Shown one piece after another: positions 26,776 through 35,105 of a DNA stretch of 36,670 nucleotides; the stretch's first letter is position 1; each line of letters begins with the position of its first letter. The translations under genes were made by a program, and so were the position numbers. Location of the stretch: the NCBI GenBank assembly GCA_937868875.1, contig CALMNP010000214.1, positions 1 through 36,670 on the forward strand, read 5' to 3'. The stretch is from an uncultured Bacillota bacterium. GTDB lineage: Bacteria > Bacillota > Sulfobacillia > JAMDAP01. The notes below the pieces were generated by a model that was given only the letters and a program-made list of their open reading frames with translations, did no database searches and had not been told where the DNA came from.

Positions 26776-26806
26776 CCCTCCTGGGGGAAGATACTGTTCA
26801 GGAGGG
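26776..26806 (+). promoter_or_regulatory. Potential SD-sequestering hairpin before the 70-aa ORF
   Basis: CCCTCCTG (26776-26783) complementary to CAGGAGGG (26799-26806), the SD region of ATG 26813. Confidence 0.5.
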
Positions 26807-26812
26807 ATTGTC

Positions 26813-27025
26813 ATGAAGATGGAAGCGGTAAAAGCCGAGTTGGAGAAGTGGGGCGAACTTCTCATCACCACGGCGGGCGGGCAGGGGTATGAGATTCACC
26901 TGGGCGATACGGAGTTCGACCTCTCCGCCCGCGTCATCCGTTTGCATACCCCGACGGCGGAGTTCACCATCGAGGGTGATGCCGTGGAGTCCATTCAGCA
27001 GCACTACGGGCATACCAACAAGTGA
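26813..27025 (+). CDS. Small hypothetical protein, 70 aa
   Basis: Excellent SD (AGGAGGG), compact ORF followed by terminator-like hairpin. Confidence 0.75.
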   Translation: MKMEAVKAELEKWGELLITTAGGQGYEIHLGDTEFDLSARVIRLHTPTAEFTIEGDAVESIQQHYGHTNK

Positions 27026-27069
27026 CAGTTGGGCCGGCGAGGCCGGCTTCATCATGGCGGGAAGAAGAC

Positions 27070-27097
27070 GGGGGCTGCCGCATGGGGCAGCCCCTGT
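27070..27097. terminator. Terminator-like hairpin between convergent genes
   Basis: GGGGCTGCC (27071-27079) / GGCAGCCCC (27086-27094), then TGTT. Confidence 0.6.
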
Positions 27098-27165
27098 TAC
27101 GTATCCTCGTGATGGTGTGGGCGGCGCAGTCAGGATGCCGATTCCCCCGGGATGGCCCGCCTGGA

Positions 27166-28287
27166 CTAGTCGGCTACCCCGGCGGGTTTGCGCTCCTCGG
27201 CAAGATCCAGGATGCGCTCCAGGACTCGCTGGCGCCGCTCCTCCACCTGGTCGAAGTGGATGTTCGGCACGTAGTAGGCCTCCAGCCGGTCGTGGGCGGC
27301 CTTGGCCCGTTTCAGAAAGCCGATGCCCCGGTTCAGGGCCGACTTGTAGGAGGCCTCCGCGGCGGCCATGTCGTCCCGGTGCGGCTCCAGCAGGGTCTGA
27401 TTGGTATAGGCGTCCGTGTCGATGACCACGTCGCCCAGGCGGGTGGCGTAGACGTGCGGTTCGATGGAACTGATCAGGGCCACATTCAGTTCCGGGATGA
27501 TGGCGTGGTCCACCCGGCTCGGGTTCATCGGGCAGTGGAAGAACTCGACGAAGTAGCCCTTCTGTACCGCTGCCTCAGCCAGCTTGCGGATCATGGGGGT
27601 CTTGCCGGTGCCGGGGGCGCCGGTCCATATGTAGCGACGGGCCACGGGGCCGACCAGGGTGTCCAGGTAGTTGACGGGCCCTTCCGGGGTGATGGCGCCG
27701 CCGAACAGGTGCCGCTCGCGGCCGGCCTTGTTGAGCCGCTTGGAGCCGAAAATCTCCACCCGCAGGTCCTCGGCCTTGCTGTTCAGCCAGTGCGGGTTGG
27801 CCGCCAGGCGCGAGTAGGTCTCCAGTTCGTCGTAGAAGGCTTTGGCCGCCCGCAGGTTGTCATAGGAGCGGGCGAACAGCCGGCTGATTTCCCGGTTCAG
27901 CCCGATGACGTGGTCGCGGTTGGCCCGCATCGCCGCCTCGTCCCAGTAGTCGCCCAGGTGGACGATCTCGTCCACGGCCCCCGGGTTCTTGGGGTCGACC
28001 AGGTGTGGGCTGGTGCCATCTATCAGCGTGATGTCGACGGTCGGAATCCTGAGGCCGTCCAGCGACCCGGGGTCAGACGAGCAGTGGAGCATCTCCACGT
28101 CGTAGCCCCGCTCCACCATTTCCTCGCCGATCTGGCGCATGAACGTGGACTTGCCGACCCCGGGGCCGCCCTTCAGGACAAAGATCTTGTTGCTGTCGGG
28201 CGGTGTGATCTGATCATAAAACGAATAGAACCCTTCCGGTGTGTTGCCTCCGGGGAAGAAACGCCGGATAGCGCCCTTCTTGCCCAT
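27166..28287 (-). CDS. Tandem P-loop NTPase (PRK06851-like), function unknown
   Basis: Two Walker A motifs: VLKGGPGVGKSTFMRQIGEEM and IWTGAPGTGKTPMIRKLAEAA, each followed by a parallel segment (YDVEMLHCSSDPGSLDG / YFVEFFHCPMNPSRVDH). Confidence 0.85.
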   Translation of the reverse strand: MGKKGAIRRFFPGGNTPEGFYSFYDQITPPDSNKIFVLKGGPGVGKSTFMRQIGEEMVERGYDVEMLHCSSDPGSLDGLRIPTVDITLIDGTSPHLVDPKNPGAVDEIVHLGDYWDEAAMRANRDHVIGLNREISRLFARSYDNLRAAKAFYDELETYSRLAANPHWLNSKAEDLRVEIFGSKRLNKAGRERHLFGGAITPEGPVNYLDTLVGPVARRYIWTGAPGTGKTPMIRKLAEAAVQKGYFVEFFHCPMNPSRVDHAIIPELNVALISSIEPHVYATRLGDVVIDTDAYTNQTLLEPHRDDMAAAEASYKSALNRGIGFLKRAKAAHDRLEAYYVPNIHFDQVEERRQRVLERILDLAEERKPAGVAD

Positions 28288-28523
28288 TCTCTCGACCTCC
28301 CCATGCTTGGTTCCTGCCGAAGCCGCCGTTTCGGCGCCGTTCAGCCTATGGGGAGCCCCCGCTCGCGGTGCCAGTCCAAACAGGGTACCCTAGATGCAGG
28401 AAGGAGTGAAGCGTCATGAAGGCAATGCTGGTAGGGGAATGAGGACGGTTGGGCCGGGGCGAGGTTAGCAGGAGTGTGGACACCGGGCCGCGAACACAGG
28501 GGCAAACCGCCTGAGGGGGACCC

Positions 28524-29336
28524 ATGGACGTCATCGCTCTCGTTGGACCGAGCGGCACGGGCAAGAGTCACCGCGCCTCGCTCATCGCCTACGAATATAA
28601 CGTAGACCTGATTGTAGACGACGGCCTCCTGATCAAGGAGGCGCGAATCCTTGCCGGGGAGTCGGCCAAGCGCGAGTCCACAATGATGGCCGCCATCCGC
28701 CGGGCCTTATTCGAGGACGAGGAGCACGCGGCCGAGGTGCGCCGGGGCCTTCAACGGGAGGACCCGAACCGGGTGCTCATCCTCGGCACCTCCCGCGGCA
28801 TGGTGGAGCAGATCTGCCTGCGCCTGGCCCTGCCCCTTCCCAGCCGCTGGGTCGGCATCGAGGAGGTCGCCTCTCCTGCCGAGATGCGCAAGGCGCGACG
28901 CATTCGCAAGGAGCAGGGCAAGCACGTCATCCCCGTGCCCACGGTGGAGGTTAAGAAGACCTTCTCCGGCTACCTGGTCGACCCGCTGCGCTTCCTGCTC
29001 CACCGCGAGACAGACGAGGACCTGTGGATTGAGAAGTCCGTGGTCCGGCCCACCTACAGCTCTCTGGGCCGCTTCTACATCGCCGATACCGTGCTGGCCG
29101 CCATAGCTACCCACGCGGCGCACGAGGTGGAAGGGGTCGGCAGGGTGCTGCGGACCATCGTGGAGAACGATTCCCGGGGCCTCACCCTGACCCTGGAGCT
29201 GTCGCTCCGGTACGGGTTCCCGCTCATTCCGGTACTGGAGTTGGTGCAGCAGGAGGTGGCCAGGGTAGTCCGTCAGATGACCGCCCTCAACATCCTGGAG
29301 GTCAACGTGGATGGCCGCCGCCTGGCGGTGGAGTGA
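28524..29336 (+). CDS. P-loop NTPase-like protein with C-terminal Asp23/Gls24-like domain
   Basis: N-terminal IALVGPSGTGKSHRASLIA; C-terminal YIADTVLAAIATHAAHEVEGVGRV...LTLELSLRYGFPLIPVLELVQQEVARVVRQMTALNILEVNVDGRRL resembles the Asp23 family. Confidence 0.78.
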   Translation: MDVIALVGPSGTGKSHRASLIAYEYNVDLIVDDGLLIKEARILAGESAKRESTMMAAIRRALFEDEEHAAEVRRGLQREDPNRVLILGTSRGMVEQICLRLALPLPSRWVGIEEVASPAEMRKARRIRKEQGKHVIPVPTVEVKKTFSGYLVDPLRFLLHRETDEDLWIEKSVVRPTYSSLGRFYIADTVLAAIATHAAHEVEGVGRVLRTIVENDSRGLTLTLELSLRYGFPLIPVLELVQQEVARVVRQMTALNILEVNVDGRRLAVE

Positions 29337-29353
29337 CGACGCAGAGGGAGTGG

Positions 29354-29380
29354 GGCGCCGGCCGGCGCCCTCTCCGTTTC
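29354..29380 (+). terminator. Terminator-like palindrome
   Basis: GGGCGCCGGCCGGCGCCC (29354-29371) perfect palindrome followed by TCTCCGTTTC. Confidence 0.5.
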
Positions 29381-29500
29381 TTAATCAAACCTTAACTGGA
29401 GCCTGTCTCCCGACAGGAAAAGAGACGCGTTACAATCAACTTATTGAAAGGCCGTCGGGTTGGCGCCTGAGTTGACCTGACCAGGACGCACCAGAGCCCA

Positions 29501-29509
29501 TGCTATAAT
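29501..29509 (+). promoter_or_regulatory. Extended -10 promoter element for phoPR
   Basis: TGCTATAAT; no convincing -35 at 17 bp. Confidence 0.45.
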
Positions 29510-29526
29510 TCTCAGTGACTGAGGTG

Positions 29527-30252
29527 ATGTCCTTGGCCGATCGGGTTCTGGTGGTCGACGACGAGCCTGCGCTGGTCGAACTGGTTGCCTTCAACCTGCG
29601 GAAGGCCGGTTTTGACGTAAACACGGCCGCCGATGGCGCCGCGGCCCTGGTAGCAGCCCGGTCCTGGAACCCTCAGGTTGTGGTGTTGGACGTGATGCTG
29701 CCCGGCCTGGACGGTTTCGAGGTCTGCCGCGAACTGCGCAAGTGGTCGGCGGTGCCTGTGCTGATGCTGACCGCCCGGAAAGAGGAAGTGGACCGGGTGG
29801 TGGGTCTGGAGCTCGGCGCGGACGACTACCTGACCAAGCCTTTCAGTCCCCGGGAACTGGTGGCCAGGGTGCGGGCCTTGCTGCGCCGCGTCCGGCTCGA
29901 CCGGGAGACGGCGGCTGCCGGCCTTGCCGGTGGCGTTCTGGAATCGGGCTCCCTGCGCATCGATCTGGAGCGCCATGACGTGACTGTGGAAGGGCGCAGC
30001 GTTGACCTGACGCCCACGGAGTTCCGCCTGCTCTCGCAGTTGGCCCAGCACCCCGGCCGGGTCTACGGCCGCGAGGACCTGCTGCGGGTCATCTGGGGCG
30101 ACGACTTCTTCGGCGACGAGCGCACCGTGGATGTCCACGTGCGCCACCTGCGGGAGAAGGTGGAACCGGACCCCGCCCATCCGCAGCTCATTCTCACAGT
30201 TCGAGGTGTCGGCTACCGCTTCAGCCCTCGGCCCCAGGGGGAGTTGCCATGA
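29527..30252 (+). CDS. phoP: OmpR/PhoB-family response regulator PhoP
   Basis: VLVVDDEPALVELVAFNLRKAGFDV, VVVLDVMLPGLDGFEVCRELRK, TARKEEVDRVVGLELGADDYLTKPFSPRELVARVRALLRR, C-terminal winged helix; Pho cluster context. TTG 29533 is an alternative start better spaced from GAGGTG. Confidence 0.92.
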   Translation: MSLADRVLVVDDEPALVELVAFNLRKAGFDVNTAADGAAALVAARSWNPQVVVLDVMLPGLDGFEVCRELRKWSAVPVLMLTARKEEVDRVVGLELGADDYLTKPFSPRELVARVRALLRRVRLDRETAAAGLAGGVLESGSLRIDLERHDVTVEGRSVDLTPTEFRLLSQLAQHPGRVYGREDLLRVIWGDDFFGDERTVDVHVRHLREKVEPDPAHPQLILTVRGVGYRFSPRPQGELP

Positions 30253-31640
30253 ACCGCCTTGTTCAGCGTCTCGGCGCGCTGGCCCTGGTCCCAGCGGTAC
30301 TCACCGGCGTCTTCCTGGTGGCAGGCGCCTATTACCTCATGGCCCCGGGCGTCTTGCTGTACCGCATTCTCGGTCTGGTCCTCCTGACCGTGGCTGCAGT
30401 CATCGTCACCAGCGTCGCGGCGGCCTACCGCATCGCCGGTGACCTTCGGGACCGCATCGCCGAGATGCGCCTGGTGGCCCAGCAGGTCGGGAAAGGCACG
30501 CTGGGCGAGAAGATCTACGCCGTCCAAACCCTGGACGAGCTGGGTCTGCTGGCCCAGGACCTGAACGACATGCTGTCCCGGATAAGTCAGCGGCTGGGGA
30601 CCCTGGGCGAGGAGAAGACCCGCGCCGACACCATTCTCAACCACCTGGGCGACGGCGTACTTCTGGTTTCACCCCGCATGCGGGTGGTCTACGCCAACCC
30701 GGCCTGCCGTACCGTACTGGACCTGGAGCGTCGGGTGGTGGAAGGCCGTTTTCTGCTGGAGGTCATCTCCAACTCCGATCTGGAGCGCCGCGTGCTGCGA
30801 GCCTTGCAGCAGGCGGAGACATCTCGGACGGAGGTCCGCCGGGGGCTGCGGGACGAGACGATACTGGACGTGCAGATCGCCCCGGTTCAGGATGGGCCGC
30901 GGACGGTAGGGGCTCTCCTGGTGATTCGCGACGTCTCGCGTGCCAGGAAGCTGGAACGGGCGCGGGCGGAATTCGTGGCCAACGCCTCCCACGAGCTTCA
31001 GACCCCACTGACCGCTATCCGGGGTTTCGCTGAGACCCTGCTGGATGGCGCCATGGACGACCCCGAATCCGCCCGTCGCTTTGTAGAGATTATTCAGCGC
31101 GAGTCCGTCCGCCTTTCCGAGCTGGTGGACGAGCTTCTGGACCTCTCCAAGATCGAATCGGGCAAACTTCCCGTGAACCGGGCGGCCTTCAGCCTGGCGG
31201 AACTGACCAGCGACGTGGTGTCGCGCCTGGAGATGCGCCTGGAGAGCAAGCGCCTTACCCTGACGCGGCAGTTCCCGCCGGACCTGCCCCAGGCCTACGC
31301 CGACCGGGCCCAGATCGCCCGCGTGATGCTCAACCTTCTGGACAACGCCGTCAAGTACACGCCGGCGGAGGGGCGCATCACCGTGGGCGCTCAGGACGAC
31401 GGCACCCACCTGACGGTGTTCGTCTCCGACAGCGGCATCGGCATACCGGAAGGGGACCAGGAGCGCATCTTCGAGCGCTTCTACCGCGTGGACAAGGCGC
31501 GCAGCCGCGAGTCCGGAGGCACCGGCCTCGGCCTCTCCATCGTCAAGCACCTGGTGGAGCGGAACGGCGGCTCGGTCAGCGTGGAAAGCCATCCCGGCGC
31601 CGGGTCCCACTTCCATTTCACGCTACCCAAGGCGCCCTGA
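30249..31640 (+). CDS. phoR: Sensor histidine kinase PhoR
   Basis: Two N-terminal TM segments, HAMP, PAS, H-box FVANASHELQTPLTAIRGFAETLLDGA, N/G boxes; ATGA overlap with phoP. Confidence 0.92.
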   Translation: MNRLVQRLGALALVPAVLTGVFLVAGAYYLMAPGVLLYRILGLVLLTVAAVIVTSVAAAYRIAGDLRDRIAEMRLVAQQVGKGTLGEKIYAVQTLDELGLLAQDLNDMLSRISQRLGTLGEEKTRADTILNHLGDGVLLVSPRMRVVYANPACRTVLDLERRVVEGRFLLEVISNSDLERRVLRALQQAETSRTEVRRGLRDETILDVQIAPVQDGPRTVGALLVIRDVSRARKLERARAEFVANASHELQTPLTAIRGFAETLLDGAMDDPESARRFVEIIQRESVRLSELVDELLDLSKIESGKLPVNRAAFSLAELTSDVVSRLEMRLESKRLTLTRQFPPDLPQAYADRAQIARVMLNLLDNAVKYTPAEGRITVGAQDDGTHLTVFVSDSGIGIPEGDQERIFERFYRVDKARSRESGGTGLGLSIVKHLVERNGGSVSVESHPGAGSHFHFTLPKAP

Positions 31641-31706
31641 CGGCGCCGTTGATGGGTCCCCGAGGGGTGGCTAGCCGTGAAGTTTTACCCGCAAAGGAGC
31701 CGTCGC

Positions 31707-32471
31707 ATGTCCGAGGAGCACAGCAAGATCACGGTCCGCAGCCTGAACCTCTTTTACGGCAACTTTCAGGCCTTGAAGAACATCAACATTGACGTCCAGG
31801 AGCGGCGGGTGACGGCCTTCATCGGGCCCTCCGGCTGCGGTAAGTCCACCTTCCTGCGTACGCTCAACCGCATGAACGACCTCATCGAGGACGTTCGGAT
31901 CAAGGGCGACGTGCTGTTGGACGGGCGGAACATCTACCACCGCGACGTGGACGTGGTGGCCCTGCGCAAGCAGGTGGGCATGGTCTTTCAACGCCCCAAC
32001 CCCTTCCCCATGTCCATTTACGACAACGTGGCCTACGGACCTCGCGTCCACGGCGAGACCAGCCGGCGGGGGCTGAACCGCCTGGTGGAGTCCAGCCTGC
32101 GATCCGCGGCCCTCTGGGACGAGGTCAAGGACCGGCTTCACCGGTCGGCCCTGGGGCTCTCCGGCGGCCAGCAGCAGCGCCTCTGCATCGCCCGCCTGCT
32201 GGCGGTGGAGCCCGAGGTGGTGCTGATGGATGAACCGGCCTCGGCCCTGGACCCCATCTCCACCGCCAAGATCGAGGACCTGATTCGCGACCTGCGCGAA
32301 CGCTACACCATCATCATTGTCACCCACAACATGCAGCAGGCGGCCCGCGTCTCAGACTCCACCGCCTTCTTCCTTTCCGGCGAGATGGTGGAGATGGCGC
32401 CCACCGAGCAACTGTTCCAGACTCCCCGTGACAAGCGCACGGAGGATTACATTACGGGCCGTTTCGGCTGA
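31707..32471 (+). CDS. pstB: Phosphate ABC transporter ATP-binding protein PstB
   Basis: [98 protein letters not shown] 31707 after AAAGGAG. Confidence 0.96.
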   Translation: MSEEHSKITVRSLNLFYGNFQALKNINIDVQERRVTAFIGPSGCGKSTFLRTLNRMNDLIEDVRIKGDVLLDGRNIYHRDVDVVALRKQVGMVFQRPNPFPMSIYDNVAYGPRVHGETSRRGLNRLVESSLRSAALWDEVKDRLHRSALGLSGGQQQRLCIARLLAVEPEVVLMDEPASALDPISTAKIEDLIRDLRERYTIIIVTHNMQQAARVSDSTAFFLSGEMVEMAPTEQLFQTPRDKRTEDYITGRFG

Positions 32472-32483
32472 GGAGGATGGCGC

Positions 32484-33140
32484 ATGACCCGGGAGACCTT
32501 CCACGAACAGTTGGAGGACCTGCAGAAGGAACTGCTCAAGATGGGAACCGTGGTGGAGGAGGCTATCCACCGGGCGGTGCGATCGCTGTCCGAGAAGGAC
32601 TCCGACCTGGCCCGCCAGGTCATCGACCAGGATGACGTGATTGATAATATGGAACTCGAAATCGAGAAGATGTGCCTGGCTCTGTTCGGCCTGCAGCAGC
32701 CCGTGGCGGTGGACCTGCGCCTCATCGGCACGGCCCTGAAATTCGTCACCGACCTGGAGCGCATGGGCGACCACGCCGTGGATATCGCCAAGATCACCCT
32801 GCGGCTGGAGGGGCAGCCCCTGATCAAGCCCCTGGTGGACATCCCGCGCATGGCCGAGCTGGCCCAGATCATGATGCGCGAGGCCCTGGCGGCTTACGTC
32901 AACCGCGATCCGCAGCAGGCCTACACGATGATCGCCCGGGATGACGAGGTCGACGCCCTGTACGGGCAGATCTTCCGCGAACTCCTGACCTATATGATTG
33001 AAGATCCGCGTACCATCCAGCAGGCCACCTACCTGATCTTCGTGGCCATGTACCTGGAGCGCATCGCCGACCACGCCACCAACCTCGGCGAATGGACCAT
33101 CTACATGGTTACAGGCGAGCGCAAAGAGCTGAACAACTAG
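32484..33140 (+). CDS. phoU: Phosphate transport regulator PhoU (copy 1)
   Basis: FHEQLEDLQKELLKMGTVVEEAI, TDLERMGDHAVDIAK, ERIADHATNLGEWTIYMVTGE. Confidence 0.95.
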   Translation: MTRETFHEQLEDLQKELLKMGTVVEEAIHRAVRSLSEKDSDLARQVIDQDDVIDNMELEIEKMCLALFGLQQPVAVDLRLIGTALKFVTDLERMGDHAVDIAKITLRLEGQPLIKPLVDIPRMAELAQIMMREALAAYVNRDPQQAYTMIARDDEVDALYGQIFRELLTYMIEDPRTIQQATYLIFVAMYLERIADHATNLGEWTIYMVTGERKELNN

Positions 33141-33149
33141 CTCTCTTCC

Positions 33150-33188
33150 TTAACGGATTCTTAACCCGCCGCTAACACATTATTAAGG
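33150..33188 (+). promoter_or_regulatory. Pho box (PhoP binding site) upstream of pstS
   Basis: TTAACG (33150), TTAACC (33161), CTAACA (33172), TTAAGG (33183): four hexamers at exact 11-bp phasing, 9 bp upstream of a possible -10 TACCAT (33198-33203). Confidence 0.88.
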
Positions 33189-33256
33189 GCGGCACGCTAC
33201 CATCGGAGATGGAGAAGGCGACAGCCCACGACAATTCTCGGGAAGAGGGATGAACG

Positions 33257-34126
33257 GTGAACTCATTGAAGTCTCGCATCATCGCCGGCGCTGCCTTGAC
33301 GCTCGCTCTGACGGTGGCCCTGACCGGTTGCAGCGGCACGAAGCAGCAGGATCAGCCGAGCCAGCCGAGCCAGCCGGCCCAGAAGGAGACCATTACCGCA
33401 GTCGGTTCCACCGCTCTGCTGCCCCTGGTGCAGGCGGCCAAGGAAGAGTTCGAGAAGAACAACGCCAACGTCACCATCAACGTCAGCGGTGGCGGCTCCT
33501 TTACCGGCCTGACCCAGGTGGCCAACGGGGCCGCACAGATCGGCAACTCCGACGTGGACGTCACCCCTGAGCTGAAGGACAAGGGCCTGGTGGATCACAA
33601 GGTGGCCGTGGCGCCCTTCGTCATCATCGTCAACCCGAGCGTCACTGTTGAATCCCTGACGCAGGACCAGCTCATCGGCATCTTCACAGGTAAGATCAAG
33701 GACTGGAAAGAGGTCAGCGGGAAAGCCGAAAAGATCACGATCATTCACCGCCCCGCTTCCTCGGGCTCCCGCGCCACCATCAAGGCGATCGTCCTGAAGG
33801 GGCAGGAGTTCGACCCGTCGGCCGTGACCCAGGACTCCACCGGCAAGGTGTTCGACGGCATCAAGAGCACCCCGGGCTCCATCGGCTATATCGATGCCGC
33901 GTACCTGAAGGACGGCGTCAAGGCCGTCGCCTACAACGGCGTCAAGTACAGCGCCGAGGCGGTGACTTCCGGCAAGTATCCGGTCTACGCCTACGAGCAC
34001 ATGTTTACCAAGGGTGAGGCGACCGGCGCCACCAAGGCGTTCATCGACTATATCCTGAGCGCCGGATTCCAGAACTCCTATGTGGAGGCGAAGGGCTTCG
34101 TTCCGGTAAGCAAGATGAGCAAGTAA
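33257..34126 (+). CDS. pstS: Phosphate-binding lipoprotein PstS
   Basis: Lipobox LTVALTGCSG; ITAVGSTALLPLVQAAKEEFEKNNANVTINVSGGGSFTGLTQVANGAAQIGNSDV; GTG 33257. Confidence 0.95.
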   Translation: MNSLKSRIIAGAALTLALTVALTGCSGTKQQDQPSQPSQPAQKETITAVGSTALLPLVQAAKEEFEKNNANVTINVSGGGSFTGLTQVANGAAQIGNSDVDVTPELKDKGLVDHKVAVAPFVIIVNPSVTVESLTQDQLIGIFTGKIKDWKEVSGKAEKITIIHRPASSGSRATIKAIVLKGQEFDPSAVTQDSTGKVFDGIKSTPGSIGYIDAAYLKDGVKAVAYNGVKYSAEAVTSGKYPVYAYEHMFTKGEATGATKAFIDYILSAGFQNSYVEAKGFVPVSKMSK

Positions 34127-34170
34127 TCTCTTCAAGTTGTCTCGCTTCATGCAACTCTCCTCCGGGCCGT

Positions 34171-34196
34171 GGGACGGCGGGCTAGCCTGCCGTCCC
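34171..34196 (+). other. pstS-pstC intergenic hairpin
   Basis: GGGACGGCGGG-CTAG-CCTGCCGTCCC near-perfect palindrome (one G.T), no T tract. Confidence 0.65.
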
Positions 34197-34232
34197 CAGC
34201 CTGTTCTCGTCGCCCACCCTATCTGGCAGGGG

Positions 34233-35105
34233 GTGCCCAGGTTGTCCCTGACCCGGATAACGGACCGCCTGATGTTCGTGCTTCTCTGGACCAGCGCCGT
34301 ACTTGTGGCGGTGGTCATTGCTGCTATTATCCTGTTTGTGGGCAAGGAAGGCGTGACCACTTTCCGCACCGCCTCGCTTGCCTCCGTGCTTCTGTCGCCC
34401 CGCTGGGCGCCGCCCCAGTCGTTCGGCATCCTGATCTTCTTCCTGGGGTCTCTGGCCGTTACCGTCCTGGCGATGGTCATCGCCGTGCCGGTGGGACTGG
34501 CCGGGTCCATCTTCCTGGCCAAATTGGCTCCGGAGTGGATGCGGGTACTGATGCGTCCGGCCATCAACCTGTTCGTCGGCATCCCCTCGGTGGTCTACGG
34601 CTACGTGGGCATGACGGTGCTGGTGCCCCTGGCCCGGCAGGTTTCGGGCAGCGTCGGTTTTGGTCTCGGCGTCGCCGGCATCATCCTGGCCGTCATGGTT
34701 CTCCCCACCATCACGACGGTGTCGGAGGACGCCATCCGCTCCGTGCCTACGGCCCTGGTGGAGGGCTCGCTGGCCCTGGGGGCGACGCGCTGGGAGACCA
34801 TCTCCCGGGTCATCCTTCCGGCGGCCCGTCCAGGCATCCTGGCGTCCATCATCCTGGCCTTCGCCAGGGCCTTCGGCGAGACGACGGCGGTGCAGATGGT
34901 GGTGGGCAACGCCCCCATCTTCCCCCGCAACCTGTTTGAGCCCACGAGCACCCTGACCAGCGAGATCATCCAGGAGATGGGCCAGACGGCCCCCGGCACC
35001 ACCTGGTACTTCAGCCTGTTCCTGATGGCCTTCGGCCTTCTGCTGACGTCGCTGGTTGCCATCCTGGTGGTTCGATACGTGGCCCGGCGGGGGGTGGCGG
35101 CATGA
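34233..35105 (+). CDS. pstC: Phosphate ABC transporter permease PstC
   Basis: PAINLFVGIPSVVYGYVGMTVLVPL, EDAIRSVPTALVEGSLALGATRWETISRVILPAARPGILASIILAFARAFGETTAVQMVVGN. Start probably GTG 34233 or TTG 34242, after the hairpin, rather than 34137. Confidence 0.94.
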   Translation: MPRLSLTRITDRLMFVLLWTSAVLVAVVIAAIILFVGKEGVTTFRTASLASVLLSPRWAPPQSFGILIFFLGSLAVTVLAMVIAVPVGLAGSIFLAKLAPEWMRVLMRPAINLFVGIPSVVYGYVGMTVLVPLARQVSGSVGFGLGVAGIILAVMVLPTITTVSEDAIRSVPTALVEGSLALGATRWETISRVILPAARPGILASIILAFARAFGETTAVQMVVGNAPIFPRNLFEPTSTLTSEIIQEMGQTAPGTTWYFSLFLMAFGLLLTSLVAILVVRYVARRGVAA

